A stretch of 37,718 nucleotides of DNA from Secundilactobacillus collinoides DSM 20515 = JCM 1123 (lineage in GTDB: Bacteria; Bacillota; Bacilli; Lactobacillales; Lactobacillaceae): contig NZ_AYYR01000030.1 in the NCBI RefSeq assembly GCF_001435975.1, positions 1-37,718 of the forward strand, in the 5' to 3' direction. Position numbers and translations under genes: made by a program. This document shows positions 8,258-15,731 of the stretch, in pieces (position 1 is the stretch's first letter; every line of letters starts with the position of its first letter). Under the pieces are notes generated by a model, which was given only the letters and a program-made list of their open reading frames with translations, ran no database searches and had not been told where the DNA came from.

Positions 8258-8317
8258 AAGGGCCTTAACAATATAAACCAATAGTGTGGTTTATATTGTT
8301 AAGGCCCTTATTGTTTT
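8258..8317 (+). terminator. Terminator of eutABC with a 23-bp perfect stem
   Basis: Bases 8258-8280 and 8287-8309 are perfect reverse complements around a 6-base loop (ATAGTG), followed by ATTGTTTTT. The stem is much longer than a usual intrinsic terminator. Confidence 0.85.
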
Positions 8318-8647
8318 TACTAACAAAAAGTAGTTTGATGTTGCTTTATAAAATTTAATGTTTAATTTATTGGAATCGTGAAATCGATAATCATCAATGT
8401 AAGTGCATACTGTTTATAAAATATATTAATCGACCTTCTTATTCCAGTATTCATTATTTAAAACAGATCAGAATCAATTCTGAAATTTGATGATTGCTTT
8501 TTAAAATGATTCTTCGTTTTACTAGCTGAAAATGGTTCTCGAAATGCCGTTATAATAACTTTGTTATAATTTTGAACAAAAACTGTTTCGATAGCCAACA
8601 CTTTTAAGATTCATTTTTTAAATCAAACAACAAATAATTAGAATTTT

Positions 8648-8662
8648 AAATTGGGGGAATTT
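8648..8662 (+). promoter_or_regulatory. Palindromic ribosome-site element AAATT-GGGGG-AATTT
   Basis: A perfect 5-bp inverted repeat has a GGGGG Shine-Dalgarno-like run as its loop. An ATG follows 4 bases later (8667). The same design, TAATTC-GGGG-GAATTA, is found at 15528-15543 and, on the minus strand, at 23458-23473. Confidence 0.4.
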
Positions 8663-8666
8663 ACAA

Positions 8667-8702
8667 ATGAAATCACTGTTCTTTATACAATTCTCTAATT
8701 AA
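8667..8702 (+). CDS. Possible 11-residue peptide ORF (MKSLFFIQFSN)
   Basis: ATG at 8667 follows a well-spaced GGGGG and ends at TAA 8700-8702. The peptide starts with Lys and a hydrophobic stretch, as a truncated signal peptide or a leader peptide might. It could be the remnant of a lost secreted-protein gene, since the same ribosome-site element precedes the surface protein gene ending at 23455. Evidence for translation is only the ribosome site. Confidence 0.2.
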   Translation: MKSLFFIQFSN

Positions 8703-8816
8703 TTTATCAACCGAGTGTCATTATTGAATAAAAAAGCTTCCAAAAACTATATAAACTTTTTATAAGATTTGGTACATTAAGACTGCGTAAGGGATTACAA
8801 CTCAGTCTCTTTGTGC

Positions 8817-8850
8817 AAGTGATGAAGTAGGCTGTACGACATCATCACTT
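8817..8850 (+). promoter_or_regulatory. Leader hairpin and TGAAGTAGGC box of the LPxTG gene
   Basis: AAGTGATGA (8817-8825) pairs with TCATCACTT (8842-8850). The loop side carries TGAAGTAGGCnnnACGA, which also occurs in the leader of the Mga-like gene at 12526-12542, about 70 bases before the start in both cases. Confidence 0.4.
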
Positions 8851-8894
8851 AGTGAATCATAGGAGTAATTGGATTTTCGAGGGAGGAAAATATA

Positions 8895-11800
8895 ATGGGA
8901 AAAGGATCAAAGAATTTGTCGAAAAATAATCGGCATTTAGCTACCATTAACGACAATGAGAAGGTGCACTACCGGATGTACAAGGGCGGCTCAAAGTGGC
9001 TCGTCGCTAGTATCGCAACGTTCTCACTGGGGATTGCGTTCTTGGGGGCACCAGCTATTCACGCTGATACGACCACTTCTGATGCAACAACAACAACTGT
9101 AACGGCTTCAACGCCTTCAGCTGATAGTTCATCAACTGCTAGTGATACATCATCATCAGCAAATTCTGGCTCAGCATCAACTGGTTCTAGTTCAGCATCC
9201 ACAGGTTCATCATCGAGCGCTGCTGATAGCAGTTCACAGACAGGTAGTACAACTGGTACGACTGATGCAAAAACGACATCAACAACTGGTTCGACTACCA
9301 ATGCTGCCAATGCTGCAACAACTTCAAACGATGCTATCAGTAAGGCTGCTTCTACTAGTGACCAAACACCAGCCACAGCCACTGATCAAGGTTCTGCAAC
9401 TCAGACCACGACTACTACGTCAATGGTCACAACGCCAACTAAGATTACAACAAACGGTGCAACCAATCTGGATAAGACTTCAGACGCAGCTACGGCTGTA
9501 AATCCAACGGTTAGTGGTGCCATTGTTAAAACAACGATTGGCGGAACCAACACAGTTACTGCTGACAATAGCGCGACTGCAGGCTTAGGTACGACTGATG
9601 ACAGTGGTAACTTAGCTGCTGTTACAACTGCTAATTCCGAAAATGACCGTGTTGCTGGCGATTACGGTGCAGTTGATGTTACTGACGCATCAAATGATAG
9701 TTTAGCCGGCACAACTACTGTGGATGGCCAAACTGTTCCAGGGACTGCCGCTGACATTATCAACGATCAGGGTGCTGTTTCAACTGACTCCACTGACCCA
9801 CAAACACGTGCAGCTGTTCTGTACGCAACTGGGACAAACACTGGAATCTCAATTTCAGTCGGTGGCAGTAACGCCAGTGCCACAACCTTTACATTACCAA
9901 GTGACATTGCATCGACTGCAACTGTTGGTACTTGGGATGTTACCGCTGTGACTGATGTTGGTATGACTATTAAGGATGACGCTACTGGAGAAACCTTCCA
10001 GATTACTGATCCTACAGTTGCTGAAAACTACAAAGTCGGCGATACAATTACCGGTGAAGCAGTTGTCACAACTACAATCACTGCTGACGCCTTAGAACCT
10101 GTTATTTCATACATTACCAGTGCATTGAACACTGTTGATAATGCCTTAGCAGATGCAGGTAGTGGTGTTATTGGTTTGGTTAACACCGCATCTGACACGC
10201 TTAGCGGCGTTATCAGCGGCATCACTTCTGCTGGGTCTGCTATTGCTTCATTGCTTAACTCATGGGGCATTGATACTTCAGGTTTGAGTACTGTTGGGAC
10301 GACCAACTCACTCGAGGGTATCCAACAGGCTTTGGAACGTTATGCAGCTGGTATTCAATCAGTTCAAGCTGAAATCACTGCAATGACTGACGACAAGACC
10401 CAACTTGCCTCTGGCGGTCTGACAATCACCACACTTGAAGCTGCTACTGAAACTTCAACTGGTACTTACCAAGTTACGACAACCAACAGTCTTTCAACGA
10501 TTGTGGCAAACGCAATTAACACCTACATCACTGGTTGGACCACTGGTATTACTGACAGTCTTCAAGCCCTTGCAGGAACGTTAGAAGACGCTGACGGCGA
10601 CAACGCTATCCAAGGTTTGGGTATCGTTGGTGATGCAATTACCACTGTCTTGAATGGCGTTACTAACACCATTGCAAGTGCAATCAAGACTGTAAGCAAC
10701 TTGAATTCACAATCAGATACAAGTCTTAATGGCCTTATTCAAACAGCTATCAGTGGCGGCCTTGGGGTTCAAATTGAAACTGCATTACCAATCACTTTCA
10801 CTGACCCTGATCTTAGTTCCAACACACCAGGTTCATTCACAAGTGAAACTGTAGCTGTTGCAACTGACATTTACGGTGCAGTTGAAAACACGAACACATC
10901 AATCGTTTACCAAAACGTTGATAAGACAGCTTTGAAGGCAGCCCTTACAACCGCATCGACTGATGCCGATAACGCTACTAACATTGCTAATGCAGAAGCA
11001 GTTATTGCTAACCCTAACGCCTCACAAAAGGACGTTGACCAAGCATACCTGAATCTGCAACAAGCACCACAAGCTACGGTTTCGTCAAAAACTACTCCGG
11101 CTGGCTACATTGCTTCGGCTGTTATCACTGGTCAAGCTGGTCAATCTGCAGCTGACGCATTAGCTGCTAACTTGAACGAAGCCTTCACAACTAGCGTCGA
11201 AGGTTTGAACCCAGGTTTGACTGCTGCTGACTTCACTATCGGTGCTGGTACTAAGAACGCTGACGGTGCTACGGTTTACACTTACGAACTGAATGAAGCT
11301 GGTCAGGCTAAGGTTGCTGCTGCTGTTGCCGCACTTGGCTCAGGTGACACGACTTATGCCGCACAAGACTTGGATAAGGTTGCTTCTGTAATCGTTATCC
11401 CAGCTTCTACTACTACTGATAACAATGGTGGTGGCACTACTAACAACGGCGGTGGTACTACTAACAATGGTGGCGGAACCACAACTGGAACTACCACTGG
11501 AACCACTACTGGGACCACAACTGGAACTACCACTGGAACCACTACTGGGACTACAACTGGCACCACTGGCAACAGCGGTTCAACTGGATCAGATGTAACC
11601 ACTTCAACTTCTGGTGACACTGGCAGTTCTTCAACTGGTAGCACTACTTCTGCTTCTGACAATGGCGGCACTACTTCAACTGGTACTGTTTCGACCTTGT
11701 CAAACGCAAGCTCAAGTGATCCTACTGCAACGACGACTGCTGCTTCAACTGCAACAGCAACGCCAAAGGCTGCTACTGTTCTGAAAGCAACTACCAAGGC

Positions 11801-11942
11801 TAACACTGCTAAGGCAGCAACGACCAAGTTGCCACAAACCGACGAACAACAAACTAGCGAAGTTGCTGGCTTGGGTCTCCTCGGCCTTATCCTTTCAGCC
11901 TTCGGTCTTGCCGGTGCTGAAAAGCGTCGTAAGAACCTGTAA
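8895..11942 (+). CDS. Large LPxTG surface protein with KxYKxGKxW-type signal peptide
   Basis: The protein has 1015 residues. The long signal peptide carries RMYKGGSKW at 27-35, a variant of the KxYKxGKxW motif found on large cell-wall proteins routed through accessory or standard Sec export, with a cut likely after AIHA (residue 57). A Ser/Thr/Ala-rich, probably glycosylated, stretch follows (58-170), then a beta-rich core (about 190-660) with alternating Gly/Ala/Ser hydrophobic stretches, a helical FIVAR/GA-like segment (about 672-725), a Gly-Thr repeat stalk (about 843-888), and a sortase signal LPQTDE at 979 with hydrophobic segment and KRRKNL tail. GAGGGAGG precedes the ATG. The Mga-like gene downstream may regulate it; binding partner unknown. 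Confidence 0.9.
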   Translation: MGKGSKNLSKNNRHLATINDNEKVHYRMYKGGSKWLVASIATFSLGIAFLGAPAIHADTTTSDATTTTVTASTPSADSSSTASDTSSSANSGSASTGSSSASTGSSSSAADSSSQTGSTTGTTDAKTTSTTGSTTNAANAATTSNDAISKAASTSDQTPATATDQGSATQTTTTTSMVTTPTKITTNGATNLDKTSDAATAVNPTVSGAIVKTTIGGTNTVTADNSATAGLGTTDDSGNLAAVTTANSENDRVAGDYGAVDVTDASNDSLAGTTTVDGQTVPGTAADIINDQGAVSTDSTDPQTRAAVLYATGTNTGISISVGGSNASATTFTLPSDIASTATVGTWDVTAVTDVGMTIKDDATGETFQITDPTVAENYKVGDTITGEAVVTTTITADALEPVISYITSALNTVDNALADAGSGVIGLVNTASDTLSGVISGITSAGSAIASLLNSWGIDTSGLSTVGTTNSLEGIQQALERYAAGIQSVQAEITAMTDDKTQLASGGLTITTLEAATETSTGTYQVTTTNSLSTIVANAINTYITGWTTGITDSLQALAGTLEDADGDNAIQGLGIVGDAITTVLNGVTNTIASAIKTVSNLNSQSDTSLNGLIQTAISGGLGVQIETALPITFTDPDLSSNTPGSFTSETVAVATDIYGAVENTNTSIVYQNVDKTALKAALTTASTDADNATNIANAEAVIANPNASQKDVDQAYLNLQQAPQATVSSKTTPAGYIASAVITGQAGQSAADALAANLNEAFTTSVEGLNPGLTAADFTIGAGTKNADGATVYTYELNEAGQAKVAAAVAALGSGDTTYAAQDLDKVASVIVIPASTTTDNNGGGTTNNGGGTTNNGGGTTTGTTTGTTTGTTTGTTTGTTTGTTTGTTGNSGSTGSDVTTSTSGDTGSSSTGSTTSASDNGGTTSTGTVSTLSNASSSDPTATTTAASTATATPKAATVLKATTKANTAKAATTKLPQTDEQQTSEVAGLGLLGLILSAFGLAGAEKRRKNL
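11421..11483 (+). repeat. Three 21-bp tandem repeats (NNGGGTT units)
   Basis: Three units starting at 11421, 11442 and 11463 encode NNGGGTT each. Differences are almost all at third codon positions, so the repeat is kept at protein level. Confidence 0.8.
11487..11558 (+). repeat. Two 36-bp tandem repeats built of 12-bp GTTT units
   Basis: Bases 11487-11522 and 11523-11558 differ at a single position. Each is made of three 12-bp GTTT-coding units. Recent duplication or replication slippage is likely, and the stalk length may vary among strains. Confidence 0.8.
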
Positions 11943-12257
11943 TTCTTAATAAGCGACGCGCCAACTCTTGCATAAGCTTGCTTAGTCGTTCTCCAAACAT
12001 TAAGAAGAACATTGCATGATGATTATTCTGAGTTTACAAAGCTCATTGAAATTGTGTTTGCAATCTTACTGCTGGTGATCGTAGTTAATCTTCCTTTCTA
12101 GTCATACTCCGCTGGATTGTTAAACATAACGATTGCGTGTCAGTATTCACTGGCTATAGAAGATGGGTTCACATCTGTGAACTAGCAGAAAGAGCAAAAA
12201 TAGTTGCAATGGCTGCCTCGAATAATCTACCCAATCTCCAGGTGAGAGCGGGGCGTC
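11943..12257. other. ORF-poor gap after the LPxTG gene
   Basis: About 315 bases with no convincing gene. A GTTCAC-atct-GTGAAC hairpin lies at 12167-12182. A 60-codon ORF (12137-12319) runs through this hairpin and the next terminator without a ribosome site and is not accepted. Confidence 0.5.
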
Positions 12258-12303
12258 AAAAGCCAATCGTTTACCAAAATTTTGGTACAAGCGGTTGGCT
12301 TTT
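12258..12303 (+). terminator. Terminator-like hairpin
   Basis: AAAAGCCAATCG (12258-12269) pairs with CGGTTGGCTTTT (12292-12303), enclosing TACCAAAATTTTGGTA, itself a palindrome. It probably ends transcription from the LPxTG gene or an unknown short transcript. Confidence 0.5.
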
Positions 12304-12370
12304 GGTGCATCGTCGCTAAGGTGAAGTGATTACTTGCTGGTGTGTTGTTGAATTGTGTATCATTAATTTG

Positions 12371-12398
12371 TTTGCAAACTATCCAATTGCGCTATAAT
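12371..12398 (+). promoter_or_regulatory. Promoter of the first Mga-like gene
   Basis: TTTGCA (12371-12376), 16 bases, perfect TATAAT (12393-12398). This leaves a leader of about 185 bases before the start codon. Confidence 0.55.
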
Positions 12399-12504
12399 AG
12401 GGGTATTATGGTGACAAGTTTCAAAAATCAATATGAGCAGGGATGACACCGATTGCATAGGACAATGGTGTTCAGAGATTTGGGGTAGTTTAATTGAGGG
12501 TTTG

Positions 12505-12546
12505 TCGGCTGTCATACAGCTTCGGTGAAGTAGGCATCACGATGCT
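12505..12546 (+). promoter_or_regulatory. Leader hairpin and TGAAGTAGGC box of the first Mga-like gene
   Basis: GCTGT-cat-ACAGC is followed by TTCGGTGAAGTAGGCATCACGA. The box matches the leader of the LPxTG gene at 8821-8838, and loosely GTGAGTAGGTATTGACAA in the leader of the second Mga-like gene (15688), where a CTGT/ACAG hairpin again comes just before. Confidence 0.4.
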
Positions 12547-12591
12547 GAGTCGGCATATAACGGGAATCAGGAATAGTAGTGGGGAATGAAT

Positions 12592-14073
12592 ATGGATTAT
12601 TTAGCTTTCTTGGAGAAGGATGATCAGCTGAAGCTGAAATTGATCTGGCTGTTGGAGACGGCACATGAACATCAAATACCATTAAAAACAGCGCTGTCGC
12701 AGTTATCTGTTACGCGTTATAAGCTTAATAAAATCATTGCGCGGTTAGAGATTGATTTCCAGACACAGCCGGAAGTGGACCAAAGCACTATCATTTTGAA
12801 GGATGGGGTCCTTTATGGTGAACACCTCGACTTTTCTGTGTATCGAGTGTTGCAATTGGCGTTTTTAAAGCGGTCCATTCGATTCCAAATTTTTGAGTAT
12901 GAGTACATGGCGAAGAGTAACCAATCCCGTCAGAAGTTTTTTGAAGAGCATTACATCAGTCAGGCGAAGTATTACCTGTTGCGAAACGAAATTGATGATT
13001 TATTGGCTAACGCGGTACCGTTAGACCACAGCAATACCATCAATGTTCATCCGGAACTGGTTATGCGCAGCAAACTGACCAACATCTACTATTACTTCTA
13101 TAGTGGCATGGAGCTGCCGTTTCCTGAGTTGAAGAAGGTCACATCAAAGTTTATCGGCTTTTGTGCCATGACGTTGGGTATCTCAATGACACCCACGCAA
13201 AAGGCGAAGCTGAGTATCTTCTTTCAGGTGCAAGTTAAACGTATCAACAGCCGTAATTTTATTAACCTGCGACAGTTGATGCACGTGCAACGGACTGACC
13301 AAACAGCATTTATTAAGAATTTTTATTTAAACAACGTTGAGTTAGCTAAGGAAGATGACGTGACTTCGGAAGCGGGGTACTTGTCAGCCTTTCTGCTTAG
13401 TGAGCACGTGGCGGATGTTTGTCCAACGGTCCTGAATAAGTCCCTTACGATGGAGCTGGGGGTCATTAAGGACCGGTTCGAAAAACTCTTACGCTCGTCA
13501 GCTTTAATTGATCAAAGTCTGGTCAAAGATGACAAATTGTCAGATATTGCGACCCATCTAAGTCTCGAAAGTTACTGGATGTTGTTGTTTGATCTGTACA
13601 CGACGCCGGACTACTACGAACAGAGTGAAACACGTTACAGCGAAGACTTTCCAGGGTTTGCCATGCTGGCGTCTCAGATGACCCGTGAAATTCGGCGGAT
13701 ACTTGATCTGACCGTTAACTATGACATTCACACGAAGTTGAACCACGACTATCTGATGGCGCTGATTGGCCTAGTGCCACACGACATTGTCAGAGACACC
13801 GTCACTGTTTGTGTTGATTTTGGCCAGTGCAGGATTCCACAGCAGTACATTGATATGTTGTTGGCGTCTTACCCAGGCGGTAATGTGAAGTTCGTTGATT
13901 ATTTTTCAAATGACACCGATATTTACCTTTCAGACACGTTTGTAGCTGATATTCGTGATGTCCCACAGGTTGTCTGGCCCGATCCGATGCAGCTGGAGAA
14001 TTTTGAGAGCCTGCACCGTATTGTGACTGAGATCAAAAAGAATAAAATCAACGCTTCGTTGAGCATTGCTTAG
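12592..14073 (+). CDS. Mga-like transcriptional regulator (paralogue 1)
   Basis: The protein has 493 residues from the ATG at 12592; this start is chosen over an ATG at 12586 because GGGG (12581-12584) is spaced for it and the paralogue begins at the same residue (MDYLAFLEKDDQLKLKL). Residues about 10-60 form a helix-turn-helix (LSVTRYKLNKIIARL), and a second Mga-type HTH region (FEYEYMAKSNQSRQKFFEEHYIS) lies near 100-125. The middle is helical, as in PRD-like domains, and the C-terminus (TVTVCVDFGQCRIPQQYIDMLL) resembles the EIIB-like domain of Mga/AtxA. Family members control surface and virulence-type genes, often with input from sugar transport. Its position downstream of an LPxTG gene fits that role. 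About 60 % identical by eye to the 15732 gene. Confidence 0.8.
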   Translation: MDYLAFLEKDDQLKLKLIWLLETAHEHQIPLKTALSQLSVTRYKLNKIIARLEIDFQTQPEVDQSTIILKDGVLYGEHLDFSVYRVLQLAFLKRSIRFQIFEYEYMAKSNQSRQKFFEEHYISQAKYYLLRNEIDDLLANAVPLDHSNTINVHPELVMRSKLTNIYYYFYSGMELPFPELKKVTSKFIGFCAMTLGISMTPTQKAKLSIFFQVQVKRINSRNFINLRQLMHVQRTDQTAFIKNFYLNNVELAKEDDVTSEAGYLSAFLLSEHVADVCPTVLNKSLTMELGVIKDRFEKLLRSSALIDQSLVKDDKLSDIATHLSLESYWMLLFDLYTTPDYYEQSETRYSEDFPGFAMLASQMTREIRRILDLTVNYDIHTKLNHDYLMALIGLVPHDIVRDTVTVCVDFGQCRIPQQYIDMLLASYPGGNVKFVDYFSNDTDIYLSDTFVADIRDVPQVVWPDPMQLENFESLHRIVTEIKKNKINASLSIA

Positions 14074-14089
14074 GTATTGCTCACGAAGA

Positions 14090-14136
14090 AAACGAGGTTG
14101 AAGTTGCCGGGCGGTGATTTTGACCTCGTTTTTTTT
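14090..14136 (+). terminator. Terminator of the first Mga-like gene
   Basis: AAACGAGGT pairs with ACCTCGTT and runs into eight T residues ending at 14136, 17 bases after the stop codon. Confidence 0.85.
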
Positions 14137-14152
14137 AAGGTGCGGATTCCGA

Positions 14153-14217
14153 GGCGGTTAGGGAGCGGAGCGTAAAGCCTCACTGCCCTAAAGCCCGACT
14201 TTGGCTTCGAGCCAGTG
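14153..14217 (+). repeat. GC-rich intergenic hairpin repeat, copy B
   Basis: The head GGCGGTTAGGGAGCGGAGCG (14153-14172) is followed by a hairpin, CACTG with CAGTG outside and AAGCC with GGCTT inside (14181-14217). Same architecture as copies A and C. Confidence 0.6.
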
Positions 14218-14493
14218 ATCCTTAGGCGACTAGTTTTCCTGTCCGGCAGGGCACGTTTAGACAAAATAGCATAAGACACAATAGAATGGTTTTGGGATCT
14301 TTTAGAAAGGTGAGGTAGTGTTTCGCTAACGCGCGGCATGTTCTGGCGCCTTAGTAGATAATAGTCAGCCAAGTGTTTTCGTATTAGGAAAAACGGACAA
14401 TGTAGTGGTAGCGCGGTGATTTTCAGGGGCTAATTCAGCGAAAATACCGTCGCATCTGGTGAAAATCTTCCGATATTGCAACTAACAGAAACA
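14218..14493. other. Gap with no identifiable feature
   Basis: Between repeat B and the next terminator there are about 275 bases with no supported gene. A minus-strand 100-codon ORF (14070-14372) spans a terminator and the repeat, with no ribosome site, and is rejected. Confidence 0.4.
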
Positions 14494-14521
14494 AAAAAGG
14501 ACGCCCTCAGCGTCCTTTTTT
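14494..14521. terminator. Terminator of the TetR-family gene (bidirectional)
   Basis: AAAAAGGACGC-cctca-GCGTCCTTTTTT, with T runs on both strands. It lies 27 bases beyond the stop of the minus-strand TetR gene. Confidence 0.9.
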
Positions 14522-14548
14522 CATGTGGCTATATTATAGTAGAAAAAA

Positions 14549-15232
14549 TCATTTCAGTTCCTCCGGCCAGGTTTCATCTTCCATTGCATCAGCGTCGCCG
14601 TTGGTCGGACGTTGCAACTGGTTCTTTAAATTGTTGATCCGTTTGGATTTAAGATTTACCTTGTGGAGTACACTGACGTCAATGGCAATCAAGTTGACAA
14701 GCTGATGAAGGGTGATTTTTTTTGAGTCATCCTCCTCCTGAAGCCATTCCACAATGACGCCCAGCATAGCATGAGATGCAAAATGAGCTGCTGTGTTGGC
14801 CAGATAATCGTCTGAGGAAATGTCTTCAGATTCCAAAACCTTGTACGCCATTAACCGATTGAGCTGACTAAGGACATCAGTATCGGTTCCGCCAGTGGTA
14901 AGAGCGGTAAAAATCTGCTTACGCTCGACAATGTAGCTGACCAATTGTTTTGATAGATCATGAAAATTATCGGATCCCTTTGGCGGATAAGTTTTGTCGA
15001 ATATCTGAATCAAATCGGACAAGGTGTCCGAAACGATGGTGTCGTATAAATCATATACATCTTGATAATGGATATAGAACGTCCCCCGTCCAATATCACT
15101 CTTTTCTGCCAGTTCAGCGACCGTGATCTTATCGATTGGCTTTTGGTCTAGTAACTCGATAAACGTTTTTTTCAACGCACGCTTAGTTTTTAACGTACGC
15201 CGGTCGGATTTGGTATTGTTTTCCGATGGCAA
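14549..15232 (-). CDS. TetR/AcrR-family transcriptional regulator
   Basis: The protein has 227 residues. The N-terminal HTH is typical: RRTLKTKRALKKTFIELL, then ITVAELAEKSDIGRGTFYIHY (about residues 37-57), which matches the recognition-helix region of TetR family members. The remaining helical domain would bind an unknown ligand and form the dimer. The start is TTG with GGGGGAGA correctly spaced; no ATG is better placed. The gene lies between the two Mga-like paralogues but on the opposite strand. A palindrome just upstream (15280) may be its own operator. The regulated function is not evident; no transporter or enzyme is paired with it. Confidence 0.85.
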   Translation of the reverse strand: MPSENNTKSDRRTLKTKRALKKTFIELLDQKPIDKITVAELAEKSDIGRGTFYIHYQDVYDLYDTIVSDTLSDLIQIFDKTYPPKGSDNFHDLSKQLVSYIVERKQIFTALTTGGTDTDVLSQLNRLMAYKVLESEDISSDDYLANTAAHFASHAMLGVIVEWLQEEDDSKKITLHQLVNLIAIDVSVLHKVNLKSKRINNLKNQLQRPTNGDADAMEDETWPEELK

Positions 15233-15279
15233 GAGAATCTCCCCCTATAGTATTCGTGAACAATATTCTCAAAGGTGTT

Positions 15280-15298
15280 CATTAATTAACAGTTAATG
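15280..15298. promoter_or_regulatory. Palindrome upstream of the TetR gene (possible operator)
   Basis: CATTAA-7-TTAATG, 48 bases before the TetR start. A looser dyad TGAAC...GTTCA lies next to it (about 15257-15281). Autoregulation is an inference from position. Confidence 0.4.
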
Positions 15299-15527
15299 TC
15301 AGATTGAATATTGGCTACCCCGTTTTTTTCTATTATATTAGAATTGTAGAGAAAAACAAAGTAACTGGAAGAATAAAAATTTGTTTGTTTTTTAGGACGA
15401 TGGTAAACAAGACTGATAAACTTGTCTGTGTAAAGTTTTGGTACCGATTACAAACAATTGAAGGCAGTTGTTTTGAATTTATCTATTGAAATGTTATGCG
15501 CGTAATATTCATTTTTAAGAACTGCTC

Positions 15528-15543
15528 TAATTCGGGGGAATTA
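15528..15543 (+). promoter_or_regulatory. Palindromic element TAATTC-GGGG-GAATTA
   Basis: A 16-base sequence identical to the ribosome-site element of the surface gene ending at 23455 (there on the minus strand). Here no ATG follows, and the Mga-like start is about 190 bases downstream. The remaining gap from 15299 shows no accepted gene. Confidence 0.45.
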
Positions 15544-15671
15544 CGGTTCTAGCACAAAGGTTACACAGGGTAGGTAAGTGTCAGTGAAGCAACCAGTTAG
15601 CTGCGGCCTGGGGAGGTTATGCACGAGCTGGATATATCAAGAACTACTTTTTCGTTGTTTGACCTGTTACA

Positions 15672-15706
15672 GCGGGCTGTAACGGTCGTGAGTAGGTATT
15701 GACAAA
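15672..15706 (+). promoter_or_regulatory. Leader hairpin of the second Mga-like gene
   Basis: GTTACAG-CGGG-CTGTAAC, a 7-bp stem with a tetraloop, is followed by GGTCGTGAGTAGGTATTGAC. Layout parallels the leader of the first Mga-like gene. Confidence 0.4.
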
Positions 15707-15731
15707 GGCGCTAAGTCTTGGGGGGATTAAA

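Larger units (their letters stand above)
8318..8816. other. AT-rich gap before the large LPxTG gene
   Basis: About 500 bases with many stop codons and no long ORF. Seen here: TATAAT-like runs near 8551-8570, the palindromic Shine-Dalgarno element at 8648-8662 with a tiny ORF behind it, and AT-rich sequence near 8745-8785 likely to hold the promoter of the 8895 gene. Nothing else is identifiable. Confidence 0.5.

Noticed and set aside
12137-12319. 60-codon ORF before the first Mga-like gene
   Set aside because: It crosses a hairpin and a terminator, has no ribosome site, and no recognisable features.
14070-14372. 100-codon minus-strand ORF
   Set aside because: It covers a terminator and repeat B and has no start signals.
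15304-15489. 61-codon plus-strand ORF between the TetR and second Mga-like genes
   Set aside because: AT-rich, no ribosome site, composition unlike coding sequence.
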